From assembly GCA_018830765.1 (NCBI GenBank), contig JAHJRJ010000099.1, positions 1 through 8,473 of the forward strand: 8,473 nt of DNA, in the 5' to 3' direction. Below the pieces are notes generated by a model, which saw only the letters and a list, made by a program, of their open reading frames with translations, ran no database searches and was not told the DNA's origin. Each line of letters starts with the position of its first letter. The first letter of the stretch is position 1. The translations under genes and the position numbers were made by a program. This document shows positions 1 through 6,589 of the stretch, one piece after another. This stretch comes from Bacteroidota bacterium. Its GTDB lineage: Bacteria > Bacteroidota > Ignavibacteria > UBA10030 > BY39.

Positions 1-1
1 T

Positions 2-877
2 AAAACTAATGCTCCGATTCCCGTGCCGCCATTCTGGGGTTCGAATGTTGTAGAAGAAATCGAACTCGATGAAGTGTTTGAATACCTCAATGAAATAGCT
101 CTCATAAAAGGACAATGGCAAGTTTATAAAGGAAATAAGACCGAAGAAGAATATCGATCTTTCTTAAAAGAAGCAATCTATCCTGAACTTCAAGCTCTTA
201 AATTAAGGATTAAATCCGAAAAATTACTTACACCAAAAGTCATTTACGGATACTTCCCATGTCAATCAGATGGCAACGATTTAATAATCTACAAACCAAA
301 AATAATATCGAATATCGAATCCGCCTATGGCGGACGAATATCGAATCCGCCTAAGGCGGACGAATTTCGAAATTTTCAAGAGTGGATGCGATTCACATTT
401 CCTCGACAAAAATCGGACAGATTCTTATGCCTTTCCGATTATTTTGCATCCAAAACATCATCTCTAATAGATGTTGTAGCATTTCAAATTGTTACCGTAG
501 GAAGTATTGCTGTCGAGTATTCAAAAAAGCTTTATTCACAAAATAGTTACAAAGATTATCTATACTTCCACGGAATAAGCGTTAAGGCGGCAGAAGCTTT
601 AGCAGAATTATGGCATAAGAAAATACGACAGGAACTGAATATCCATCAAAAAGATGCGACTGAAAAGAAGAAGATTTTTAGTCAAGGTTATCAGGGTTCA
701 CGTTACAGTTTCGGCTACCCTGCATGCCCGAATTTAGAAGACCAGGTAAAGTTATTTGAATTATTGAAACCGGAGCGGATTGGAATAGAATTGACAGAGG
801 AATTCCATTTAGTCCCAGAGCAATCGACTTCTGCGATAATAGTCCATCATCCCGAAGCGAAGTATTTTAATATCTAA
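2..877 (+). CDS. metH: Cobalamin-dependent methionine synthase, C-terminal part (5' end outside window)
   Basis: MetH transfers a methyl group from methyltetrahydrofolate through cobalamin to homocysteine, making methionine in the cytoplasm. The reading frame is open to the left edge, so only about 291 C-terminal residues are present; a GTG at 23 is an internal codon, not the start. What remains is mainly the AdoMet-binding reactivation domain, which re-methylates oxidised cob(II)alamin. The conserved entry PPFWGS lies at about 26-43. The AdoMet-binding motif RYSFGYPACP is at 701-730, and the typical ending ELTEEFHLVPEQST...HHPEAKYF runs to the stop. The domain looks complete except that a 52-nt tandem palindromic repeat (311-362) lengthens the loop between DLIIY and RFTFPRQ without breaking the frame. 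No gene follows closely on the same strand, so this is probably the end of its transcript. The family call is firm. Confidence 0.95.
   Translation, partial: KTNAPIPVPPFWGSNVVEEIELDEVFEYLNEIALIKGQWQVYKGNKTEEEYRSFLKEAIYPELQALKLRIKSEKLLTPKVIYGYFPCQSDGNDLIIYKPKIISNIESAYGGRISNPPKADEFRNFQEWMRFTFPRQKSDRFLCLSDYFASKTSSLIDVVAFQIVTVGSIAVEYSKKLYSQNSYKDYLYFHGISVKAAEALAELWHKKIRQELNIHQKDATEKKKIFSQGYQGSRYSFGYPACPNLEDQVKLFELLKPERIGIELTEEFHLVPEQSTSAIIVHHPEAKYFNI
311..362. repeat. Tandem 26-nt palindromic repeat inside metH
   Basis: Two 26-nt units (311-336 and 337-362) differ at one base. Each carries a palindromic core: TCCGCC-TAT-GGCGGA at 320-334 and TCCGCCT-A-AGGCGGA at 346-360. The 7-mer AATATCG occurs at 304, 311 and 337, with AATTTCG at 363, which suggests a duplicated target or tandem growth. 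Because 26 is not a multiple of 3, the two copies are read in different frames, giving NIESAYGGR and then ISNPPKADE. Both are free of stop codons. Confidence 0.85.
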
Positions 878-892
878 TCCTTAACGCAGTTT

Positions 893-1017
893 TTAAAATT
901 GTTTAATCGTAAAACCAGCGTCATTTATGATCTGGCGTAACGTTCCGCGTGCAATTTCTTTATGATTTGGTATTGTAAGAGGAGGTCTGACGAGATGACG
1001 AAGATATGGTATTCTTT
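893..1017 (-). pseudogene. hicA: HicA-type mRNA interferase toxin remnant
   Basis: On the minus strand, 988-893 encodes RPPLTIPNHKEIARGTLRQI and continues to ...NDAGFTIKQF and a stop. This matches the C-terminal half of HicA/YcfA toxins (double-stranded RNA-binding-like fold, ribosome-dependent mRNA cleavage), including the typical IPNHKEI..GTLR segment. Just upstream, in another frame, KEYHIFVISSD resembles the HicA SHHIF strand, so a frameshift lies near 988. The N-terminal part, including the usual start and the region around the catalytic histidine, is missing. An ATG-initiated minus-strand frame runs from 1123 to 893, but its first 45 codons match nothing in the family. I call it a decayed toxin gene. 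Confidence 0.65.
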
Positions 1018-1119
1018 TTTCCGGCTGTCTCGGGATAATGGTAGGCCATCTTCGGCTAAGGCTTTTATATGGAGTTGTATAGCCTCTTTCATATTTTTCA
1101 CAGCTTCGAGTTCGGTTTT
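1018..1119 (-). pseudogene. hicB: HicB-type antitoxin remnant
   Basis: A minus-strand frame directly before the hicA remnant reads KTELEAVKNMKEAIQLHIKA and then LAEDGLPLSRDSRK. This resembles the helical segment of HicB antitoxins (T.EEAL.N..EAI.LYLEAL.E.G.P.P). A stop codon precedes the segment at 1122-1120. The N-terminal beta-strand region and any DNA-binding tail are absent, and further upstream on this strand I find nothing HicB-like. The segment runs in the same frame into the HicA-like YHIF strand, which suggests an internal deletion fused hicB to hicA. The assignment rests on remembered family patterns from about 34 residues, so it is moderate. Confidence 0.5.
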
Positions 1120-1178
1120 TCATTGCGATATCCGCACCTTTTTACAATTCTTTTTTTATATTTAATAAAGAATAGATA

Positions 1179-1207
1179 TTGCTTATCTCTCTACTTTTTC
1201 TTATAAT
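1179..1207 (+). promoter_or_regulatory. Putative promoter for the ferredoxin gene
   Basis: TTGCTT (1179-1184) and TATAAT (1202-1207) are separated by 17 nt, a good match to a general sigma-70-type promoter. It sits 78 nt upstream of the ferredoxin ATG in an AT-rich spacer. It does not follow the Bacteroidota TAnnTTTG pattern, so its use in this host is uncertain. Confidence 0.4.
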
Positions 1208-1285
1208 AAAAGCGAATTTAACTGAATGGCAATGCCATCAATTTGTAATTAATGTGAATAAATCAACCTAAAAGGAGATAATTTT

Positions 1286-1627
1286 ATGTCAACAATGATA
1301 ACCGAAGAATGCATCAACTGCGGTGCATGTGAACCTGAATGCCCGAACGTAGCGATTTATGCAGGCGGTGTTCAATGGGAATTTAACGGAGAAATGCATG
1401 ATGCTATTTCCAACGATTTATATTACATAGTCCCAGAAAAGTGCACAGAATGTGTCGGTCATTTCGACCGCGAACAATGCGCTGCTGTATGTCCAGTAGA
1501 TTGCTGCGTTCCTGATCCAAATAAGGCAGAGACGGAAGAACAATTATTCGAAAAAGCAAAACGCTTAAATCCGGGTAAAGAATTTGCAGCGCTCAGCGAA
1601 GCGAACTCGCGTTTCCGCAAAGCATAA
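1286..1627 (+). CDS. 2[4Fe-4S] ferredoxin, Chlorobium/Allochromatium type
   Basis: This 113-residue protein is a soluble low-potential electron carrier. The first cluster motif is C9-X2-C12-X2-C15-X3-C19-P, within CINCGACEPECP. The second is C53-X2-C56-X8-C65-X3-C69-P, and the long spacer between its second and third cysteines marks the Alvin/YfhL-type ferredoxins. A charged helical tail of about 40 residues follows, as in that family. The closest known pattern is that of green sulfur bacterial ferredoxins (C..CGACEPECP). The start is well set: AAAGGAG at 1271-1277 lies 8 nt before the ATG. A run of nine T's (1628-1636) follows the stop, but I see no strong hairpin before it. The gene appears to be transcribed alone. 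The redox partner cannot be told from the window. Confidence 0.93.
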   Translation: MSTMITEECINCGACEPECPNVAIYAGGVQWEFNGEMHDAISNDLYYIVPEKCTECVGHFDREQCAAVCPVDCCVPDPNKAETEEQLFEKAKRLNPGKEFAALSEANSRFRKA

Positions 1628-1648
1628 TTTTTTTTTAATAGAACCAAT

Positions 1649-1690
1649 CAAGGGTCGGTAGGGGCTGACCAAAAAGTGGAAGATCCCTTG
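1649..1690. other. Imperfect stem-loop in spacer
   Basis: CAAGGGTC (1649-1656) pairs with GATCCCTTG (1682-1690) with one bulged base. A smaller GGTC/GACC pairing (1653-1656 with 1667-1670) competes with it. No U-tract follows on either strand, so it is not a standard terminator. It may be an aged palindromic element or a structured RNA end after the ferredoxin gene. Confidence 0.35.
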
Positions 1691-1694
1691 TAGT

Positions 1695-1742
1695 GCGAAC
1701 TTTAGTTCGCTTAAATTTCATCAAAAAACGAAATGAATTTCG
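1695..1742. repeat. Pair of short palindromes upstream of the MBL hydrolase gene
   Basis: GCGAACT-TT-AGTTCGC (1695-1710) and CGAAAT-GA-ATTTCG (1729-1742) are two perfect hairpins 18 nt apart. They lie in the spacer before the hydrolase and inside an in-frame but implausible N-terminal extension of it. Arm length and tiny loops match the other palindromes in the window. Confidence 0.65.
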
Positions 1743-1812
1743 CTCTACATCCCTCTCAAAGAACTTATTGGTCACCCTCATGCCCGACCTTTTTATTGTA
1801 AAGCGGCTAAAT

Positions 1813-2661
1813 ATGAAAATAGGTAACTATCAACTCCTACCAATCGAGACGAGCAGGTTTGCGCTCGACGGCGGCGCTATGTTCGGTGTGGTTCCTCAAG
1901 TTATCTGGCGAAAAACAAATCCCCCCGACGAATTCAATCGCATCTCGATGGTAACCCGATCTTTATTAATTCAAGGTGAAGGTAAAAATATTTTAGTCGA
2001 TACGGGGAACAGCAATAAAATTGCTAAAAGATTTCAAGATATTTATAAGATTGATTTTACATCAGTCAATTTGATTTCATCCTTACAAAAACACAATATT
2101 TCACCATCCGATATCACCGATGTTATTTTAACTCACTTACATTTTGACCATGCCGGTGGTTCGACTTATAACGACAACGGAATAATTAAACCGACATTCC
2201 CAAATGCAAAATATTACGTTCAAAAAGATCATCTGAAATTGGCTCTTAACCCAACAGAACGTGATAGAGCAAGTTTCCTGCATGAAGATTTTGTTCCTCT
2301 GCAAGAACACGGAGTTATGGAATTGGTCGAAGGTGAGTTTGAAATTTTCCCCGGAATTCATTTGATACTCGTTCACGGACACACAAATTCACAGCAACTT
2401 GTGAAGGTCTCCGACGATAAAAACACGATGCTTTTTGCGGGCGACTTAATTCCTATGTCGGCGCACGTGCCTTTACCGTTTATTATGGGCTACGACCTCC
2501 GTCCGTTAGTAACGTTAGAAGAGAAGAAAAAGATTTTAGGTCCCGCTTACGAAGAAAAATGGGCGATCTTTTTTGAGCACGACCCAAACACAATTGCCGG
2601 AACAGTCACTTCAAATGAAAAAGGATTTATATTCGAGAGTCCCATTCAATTAGATAAATAA
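1813..2661 (+). CDS. MBL-fold metallo-hydrolase
   Basis: This is a 282-residue zinc-dependent hydrolase of the metallo-beta-lactamase superfamily. The metal-binding signature THLHFDHAGG gives H108, H110, D112 and H113. H190 (HGHT), D211 (FAGD) and H256 (FFEHD) complete a two-metal site. Overall order and length resemble the lactonase-like branch that includes AHL lactonases, but substrate cannot be assigned. The ATG at 1813 is chosen because MKIGNYQLLP is a natural start for this group. The same frame is open back to 1693, but that stretch is built from palindromic spacer DNA and looks non-coding. No clear ribosome binding site precedes the ATG. The stop codon TAA directly abuts the queG ATG, so the two are almost certainly cotranscribed. 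No signal peptide is visible, so the protein is probably cytoplasmic. Confidence 0.85.
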   Translation: MKIGNYQLLPIETSRFALDGGAMFGVVPQVIWRKTNPPDEFNRISMVTRSLLIQGEGKNILVDTGNSNKIAKRFQDIYKIDFTSVNLISSLQKHNISPSDITDVILTHLHFDHAGGSTYNDNGIIKPTFPNAKYYVQKDHLKLALNPTERDRASFLHEDFVPLQEHGVMELVEGEFEIFPGIHLILVHGHTNSQQLVKVSDDKNTMLFAGDLIPMSAHVPLPFIMGYDLRPLVTLEEKKKILGPAYEEKWAIFFEHDPNTIAGTVTSNEKGFIFESPIQLDK

Positions 2662-3618
2662 ATGTCAGACAGTTCTTTGAAAAATCTAATTCGTCAAAAA
2701 GCAAAAGATATTGGCTTTTCAAAAATCGGATTTGCTGAGGCACGCCAACTATCCAAACACGCTAATCACTTGCGAAAGTGGTTATCCAACGGTCATCACG
2801 GAACGATGGGATGGATGGAATCTAATTTCGAAAAGAGAATTGACCCGCGGAAGGTTTATCCGGATGCGAAAACCATTATTGTCGTTGCTATAAATTATTT
2901 TGTGAATCAACACAATATCGGTGATTCTGGTGCAGCAAAAATTTCCCGTTATGCGTGGGGTGACGATTATCATTCGGTGTTGAAGGAACGACTCAGAGTA
3001 CTGCTCAATTACATAAAGTCGATTGATGGTAAAGTTGAAGGTAAGATTTATATCGATACCGGACCTGTCATGGAAAAAGCTTGGGCGCAAATTTCGGGAA
3101 TAGGTTGGATAGGTAAACACACAAACATAATTACGCGGGAATACGGCTCGTGGGTGTTCCTTGGTGTAATTTTGTTGAATAAAGAGATTGAGAGCGATTT
3201 ATCTTTTACCGACCACTGCGGAAGTTGTACGAAATGTATCGAAGCATGTCCTACGGATGCGATTGTCACGCCTTATATGTTGGATTCACGGCTATGCATA
3301 TCATACTTAACAATCGAGCATAAAGATGAAATCGACAGTCGGTTAGAAGGGAAGTTCGAAAATTGGATTTACGGCTGCGATATATGCCAGGATGTTTGTC
3401 CTTGGAATAAGAAGTTTTCAAAAAATACTGAAATTAAAGAATTTCATCTGAGAGAAAATGTGTTGAATAAGAATCTAAACGAATTTCAGAGCATCTCATT
3501 TGATGAGTTTAACGCCCTTTTTCGGGGATCTCCGATTAAAAGAATCAAACATAAAAAGTTTATAGGGAATATACGATTGATAATGAAAGGAAAAGAGAAT
3601 GACAACAAACCATTATAA
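2662..3618 (+). CDS. queG: Epoxyqueuosine reductase
   Basis: QueG removes the epoxide of epoxyqueuosine in tRNA (position 34 of GUN-anticodon tRNAs), the last step of queuosine synthesis, using cobalamin and two [4Fe-4S] clusters. The 318-residue product has the N-terminal cobalamin-binding domain and the motif YIDTGPVMEKAWA with the expected acidic residue D132. The ferredoxin-like cluster cysteines are C186-X2-C189-X2-C192-X3-C196-P, with C212, C239, C242 and C246-P forming the second set. The ending (SPIKR...FIGNIRLIM) reaches the usual end of the core. The C-terminal HEAT-like extension of the ~380-residue E. coli and B. subtilis forms is absent, as in other short members. It starts immediately after the hydrolase stop and its end overlaps trxB by 20 nt. 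Cobalamin use links it functionally to the upstream metH. Confidence 0.95.
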   Translation: MSDSSLKNLIRQKAKDIGFSKIGFAEARQLSKHANHLRKWLSNGHHGTMGWMESNFEKRIDPRKVYPDAKTIIVVAINYFVNQHNIGDSGAAKISRYAWGDDYHSVLKERLRVLLNYIKSIDGKVEGKIYIDTGPVMEKAWAQISGIGWIGKHTNIITREYGSWVFLGVILLNKEIESDLSFTDHCGSCTKCIEACPTDAIVTPYMLDSRLCISYLTIEHKDEIDSRLEGKFENWIYGCDICQDVCPWNKKFSKNTEIKEFHLRENVLNKNLNEFQSISFDEFNALFRGSPIKRIKHKKFIGNIRLIMKGKENDNKPL

Positions 3619-4546
3619 AGTAATAATAATCGGTTCAGGTCCTGCGGGTTTTACAGCAGCTATATACACTGGCAGGGCAAACTTAAGTCCGTTAGTTTTT
3701 GAGGGAAGTCAACCCGGTGGACAATTAATGATAACTACGGAAGTTGAAAACTACCCTGGCTTTCCCGACGGCGTCATGGGACCGGAAATGATGGATTTGT
3801 TTCGTAAGCAAGCAGAAATATTCGGAACCGCGTGCGAGACCAAAGACATCACAAAAGTTGATTTTAGTGTCCGTCCGTTCAAGCTTTGGTCGGGTGATGA
3901 GCTTTACACAGCCGATGCGGTAATCATTGCAACCGGAGCGAAAGCAAAATTATTGAATATCGAGTCAGGGAAAAAATACTTCGGCTATGGCGTTTCAGCT
4001 TGCGCAACTTGCGACGGATTTTTTTTCAAGAATCTTGAAGTTGCCGTAGTAGGCGGCGGCGACACTGCTATCGAGGAGGCAACTTTCCTTACGAAATTTG
4101 CTTCAAAGGTAACTTTAATACACAGACGTAATGAACTTCGCGCTTCAAAGATTCTGCGCGATCGCGCGATGAAAAATCCTAAGATAGAATTTCTTTGGGA
4201 TTCCGTAGTAGAAGAAGTTTTAGGTAAAGAAGAGGGTAGAAGAAAATCGATGACCGGTTTAAAGATAAAGAATGTGAAGACGGGTGAAGTTTCAGAGTTG
4301 AAAGCTGAAGGTTTATTCATCGCAATCGGACACGAACCTAATACACAAATCTTTAAGGGTCAGTTAGCAATGGATGAGGTTGGATATATAAAGCTTGCGG
4401 GGAAGGGCACGGCAACAAGCGTTCCCGGTGTTTTTGCGGCCGGCGATGTCGCCGATTCAGTTTACAGACAAGCGATTACTGCCGCCGGCACTGGCTGCGC
4501 TGCTGCCATCGATGTAGAACGGTATTTAGAAAGTTTACCCCGTTAG
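3599..4546 (+). CDS. trxB: Thioredoxin-disulfide reductase
   Basis: TrxB passes electrons from NADPH through FAD and a redox-active disulfide to thioredoxin in the cytoplasm. The 315-residue protein has normal length for the low-molecular-weight type. It has the FAD-binding GSGPAG (12-17), the active-site disulfide C135-A-T-C138, the nucleotide-binding VGGGDTA (151-157) and the HRR at 175-177, which favours NADPH. The C-terminal FAD motif AAGDVAD is at 280-286. The ATG at 3599 lies inside the end of queG (20-nt overlap) and follows AAAGG at 3586-3590, so translation is probably coupled. The last codons and the TAG stop lie within a 33-nt palindrome (4537-4569), so the terminal residues LPR may derive from that element. 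Confidence 0.96.
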   Translation: MTTNHYKVIIIGSGPAGFTAAIYTGRANLSPLVFEGSQPGGQLMITTEVENYPGFPDGVMGPEMMDLFRKQAEIFGTACETKDITKVDFSVRPFKLWSGDELYTADAVIIATGAKAKLLNIESGKKYFGYGVSACATCDGFFFKNLEVAVVGGGDTAIEEATFLTKFASKVTLIHRRNELRASKILRDRAMKNPKIEFLWDSVVEEVLGKEEGRRKSMTGLKIKNVKTGEVSELKAEGLFIAIGHEPNTQIFKGQLAMDEVGYIKLAGKGTATSVPGVFAAGDVADSVYRQAITAAGTGCAAAIDVERYLESLPR

Positions 4547-4569
4547 AGAACGTAGTTCTCTTACGGGGT
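4537..4569. repeat. 33-nt palindrome spanning the trxB stop codon
   Basis: ACCCCGT (4537-4543) pairs with ACGGGGT (4563-4569), and AGAGAAC (4545-4551) pairs with GTTCTCT (4555-4561). The loop is GTA and there is a single T-T mismatch, giving 14 base pairs. The trxB TAG (4544-4546) is inside the left arm. The stem could act as a 3' transcript stabiliser or weak terminator, but no U-tract follows. The make-up resembles the mobile-looking palindromes elsewhere in the window. Confidence 0.75.
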
Positions 4570-4601
4570 TTGCACTAATCATTATTTAAAGGAAAATCAA
4601 T

Positions 4602-4724
4602 ATGAACAAGAAACAACAAAAAGCAAAAATCAAACATCGCAAAAGAATTGCACGGCTAAAAGCAAAGAAAAAACAATTGCTTGCGAATCTAACGACTGGA
4701 AAGAAACGGCTCCTCACCAGCTAG
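4602..4724 (+). CDS. Small Lys/Arg-rich protein, 40 residues
   Basis: An ATG at 4602 is preceded by AAAGGA (4588-4593) at 8-nt spacing and opens a 40-codon frame ending in TAG at 4722-4724. The product begins MNKKQQKAKIKHRKRIARLK. It has about 12 lysines, 4 arginines and one histidine, no cysteine, and one likely basic helix over residues 3-28. Such tiny basic proteins often sit on ribosomes or bind RNA, and the composition recalls small ribosome-associated proteins, but I do not recognise a named family. It stands alone between trxB and folP on the same strand. The good ribosome binding site and the coherent composition argue for a real gene; the A-rich sequence is the main reason for doubt. 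Confidence 0.6.
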   Translation: MNKKQQKAKIKHRKRIARLKAKKKQLLANLTTGKKRLLTS

Positions 4725-4751
4725 GATCCGTTATTATTTAATATAATTTTA

Positions 4752-4830
4752 CCACAAAGGGCACAAAGAATTTCACAGAGGACACGAAGAGTTAAATTCA
4801 TCATTCATTATTCGGTGTTCATTATTCGAT
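4752..4830. repeat. Dispersed-type simple repeats before folP
   Basis: Four related heptamers, CACAAAG (4753), CACAAAG (4762), CACAGAG (4774) and CACGAAG (4783), are spaced 9, 12 and 9 nt apart. They are followed by two copies of TTCATTATTCG (4804-4814 and 4818-4828). Both patterns are of a kind seen as scattered non-coding filler in many environmental genomes. Nothing coding is visible in them. Confidence 0.55.
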
Positions 4831-4924
4831 AATCAACTGAGGTTTGAGCGGTGAGCAGAGGTTCGTCGAAAAACCTTCTATTTTGCACTGCCTGAAAAAT
4901 TTTCATATATTGAAACCGTCCAAT

Positions 4925-5764
4925 ATGGTAACTCTCAATAAAATAATATATAAGTTCAGGTCGGTGGAATACGATTTCTCCAAGCGCACTTACATTATGG
5001 GAATTCTTAATGTAACACCCGATTCATTCTCCGATGGCGGAAAATATTTCGACTCCTCAAAAGCTGTAGAGAGAGCTTTAGAGATGATTGAGGAAGGCGC
5101 AGACTTCATCGATGTGGGTGGTGAATCTACTCGCCCCGGCTCCGAAGAGATAAGCGTAGATGAAGAGCTTAAAAGAGTAATTCCAATAATAAAGTCGCTA
5201 AATCAAACTATTAAAATTCCGATATCAGTCGATACAACAAAATCGAGAGTTGCCGAAGAATCTCTCAATGCCGGCGCTGAAATAGTTAACGATATAAGCG
5301 GTTTCCGCTTCGATCCTAATATGGCTGAAGTCGCGGCTAAATACAAAGCTTCTGTAATTTTAATGCACATTAAAGATAAGCCCAAGACAATGCAGCAAAA
5401 TCCAGTTTATCAAAATTTAATTGAAGAGATTTACAGTTATTTATTAAATGGAACAAAGATTGCTGAGGGAAAAGGAATTGACCGGATATTCGTTGACCCG
5501 GGTATCGGTTTTGGAAAGAATTTGGAACAGAACGTAGAAATATTTAAAAGATTAAGTGAGTTTAAAAAAATAGGTTATCCCATTCTAATCGGACCTTCAA
5601 GAAAATCTTTTATTGGCAACATTTTGGAATTACCTGTCGAACAGCGTTTAGAAGGAACTGCTGCGGCAGTTGCGATATCGATAATTAACGGGGCAAACGT
5701 AATTCGTGTCCACGACGTAAAAGAAATGAAACGCGTCGCTAAAGTAGTTGACGCACTGAAATGA
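4925..5764 (+). CDS. folP: Dihydropteroate synthase
   Basis: FolP joins p-aminobenzoate to 6-hydroxymethyl-dihydropterin pyrophosphate to make dihydropteroate, the sulfonamide-sensitive step of folate synthesis. The 279-residue TIM-barrel protein carries both signatures: GILNVTPDSFSDGG (26-39) and DVGGESTRPGS (63-73). Further pterin- and phosphate-site motifs are SVDTTKS (101-107), VNDISGF (121-127), FVDPGIGFGK (189-198), GPSRKSF (223-229) and RVHDV (261-265). The ATG at 4925 is preferred because DHPS normally begins about 20-25 residues before the first signature. A longer frame from TTG at 4844 would add 27 residues unlike the family. No strong ribosome binding site precedes 4925. The stop lies 9 nt before the cdaA start, so folP probably leads a folP-cdaA-pcm-miaA transcript. 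It supplies the folate branch that MetH draws on. Confidence 0.95.
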   Translation: MVTLNKIIYKFRSVEYDFSKRTYIMGILNVTPDSFSDGGKYFDSSKAVERALEMIEEGADFIDVGGESTRPGSEEISVDEELKRVIPIIKSLNQTIKIPISVDTTKSRVAEESLNAGAEIVNDISGFRFDPNMAEVAAKYKASVILMHIKDKPKTMQQNPVYQNLIEEIYSYLLNGTKIAEGKGIDRIFVDPGIGFGKNLEQNVEIFKRLSEFKKIGYPILIGPSRKSFIGNILELPVEQRLEGTAAAVAISIINGANVIRVHDVKEMKRVAKVVDALK

Positions 5765-5773
5765 GGTTGAAAA

Positions 5774-6589
5774 TTGGAACTGTTTAACATAGGTTTTATA
5801 TCGGTAACTCTGATTGATATCCTCGACATTGCAATCGTATCGTTTTTGTTTTATCGCTTGTATTTGATAATGAGAGGAACGATTGCAGCTCAAATTTTTG
5901 TAGGGTTGTTGTTGATAATAGCTTTCTCATTTCTTGCTCAAGCGATCAACTTGAAAGCAATGGGCTGGCTGCTGCGGACGTTAACTGACATTTGGGTAAT
6001 TGCATTCATAATTTTATTTCAACCTGAACTTCGCCGGCTCTTAGTCATCCTCGGAAAAAATCCTTTGATAAGTCGGTTTATACACCTCGACGTTAAAGAA
6101 TCAATCGAAGAAGTTGCAAGCGCTGTTGCTCAATTATCCCGTAAACGACACGGCGCATTGATCGTAATTATACGTGCAACCGGAATCAGAGGGTTTGTGG
6201 AAACCGGAATCTCGCTACAAGCTCAGCTCAGCACAGCACTTCTCGTATCAATCTTCAACCCTAAGTCGCCGCTTCACGACGGGGCTGTTGTAATCAAAGG
6301 TCAGATCATCGAAGCGGCACATTGCACTCTACCGTTATCGCACGTAACAAAAAGCGGCGATACCGTTTTAGGAATGCGACATCGTGCCGGCTTAGGTATA
6401 ACTGAGCAAGTCGATGTTATATCAATAATAGTTTCAGAAGAGCGCGGAACTATTTCGTTAGCTGAGAATGGTGTAATGGTAAGCGGACTTTCGGTACAGG
6501 AACTTTTAAATGAATTAAGAAACCGATTGGTTAAATCGCCGAGTAAAAGCTGGAAAAATATTTGGAGTGGCTCAAGAAGTAATGCTTAA
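5774..6589 (+). CDS. cdaA: Membrane diadenylate cyclase CdaA
   Basis: CdaA condenses two ATP into the second messenger c-di-AMP, which controls potassium and osmolyte transport and envelope homeostasis. The 271-residue protein has three N-terminal membrane helices (about 13-31, 35-57, 66-84) and then the cytoplasmic DAC domain. That domain carries the catalytic DGA (169-171, in SPLHDGAVV) and RHR (202-204, in GMRHRAGLG). The start is a TTG at 5774, supported by GAGGT at 5763-5767 at suitable spacing and by the good fit of MELFNIGFIS to CdaA N-termini. It lies 9 nt after folP, an arrangement I associate with Bacteroidota-type genomes. No cdaR regulator gene is adjacent, unlike in Firmicutes. 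Its end overlaps the pcm start, which suggests coupled translation. Confidence 0.95.
   Translation: MELFNIGFISVTLIDILDIAIVSFLFYRLYLIMRGTIAAQIFVGLLLIIAFSFLAQAINLKAMGWLLRTLTDIWVIAFIILFQPELRRLLVILGKNPLISRFIHLDVKESIEEVASAVAQLSRKRHGALIVIIRATGIRGFVETGISLQAQLSTALLVSIFNPKSPLHDGAVVIKGQIIEAAHCTLPLSHVTKSGDTVLGMRHRAGLGITEQVDVISIIVSEERGTISLAENGVMVSGLSVQELLNELRNRLVKSPSKSWKNIWSGSRSNA

Noticed and set aside
311..362. CRISPR-like array
   Set aside because: There are only two adjacent repeats without spacers, and they are inside a coding gene.
23..877. Stand-alone activation-domain protein starting at GTG 23
   Set aside because: The frame is open to the window edge and the preceding residues (KTNAPIP) continue the MetH consensus, so it is a truncated full-length gene.
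893..1123. Intact 76-codon minus-strand gene
   Set aside because: Only the C-terminal ~31 residues look like protein of a known family (HicA). The first 45 codons run through a HicB-like segment in the wrong frame.
962..1165. 67-codon plus-strand open frame
   Set aside because: It lies antisense to the hicBA remnant, has no family resemblance, and its composition follows the shadow of the opposite strand.
1628..1690. Rho-independent terminator after the ferredoxin gene
   Set aside because: The T-run at 1628-1636 lacks a strong preceding hairpin, and the stem at 1649-1690 lacks a following T-run.
1693..1812. N-terminal extension of the MBL hydrolase
   Set aside because: It is made of palindromic spacer sequence and is not protein-like. 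The ATG at 1813 gives the expected N-terminus.
4844..4924. TTG start giving folP 27 extra residues
   Set aside because: The added residues do not resemble dihydropteroate synthases. The ATG at 4925 fits the usual distance to the first signature.
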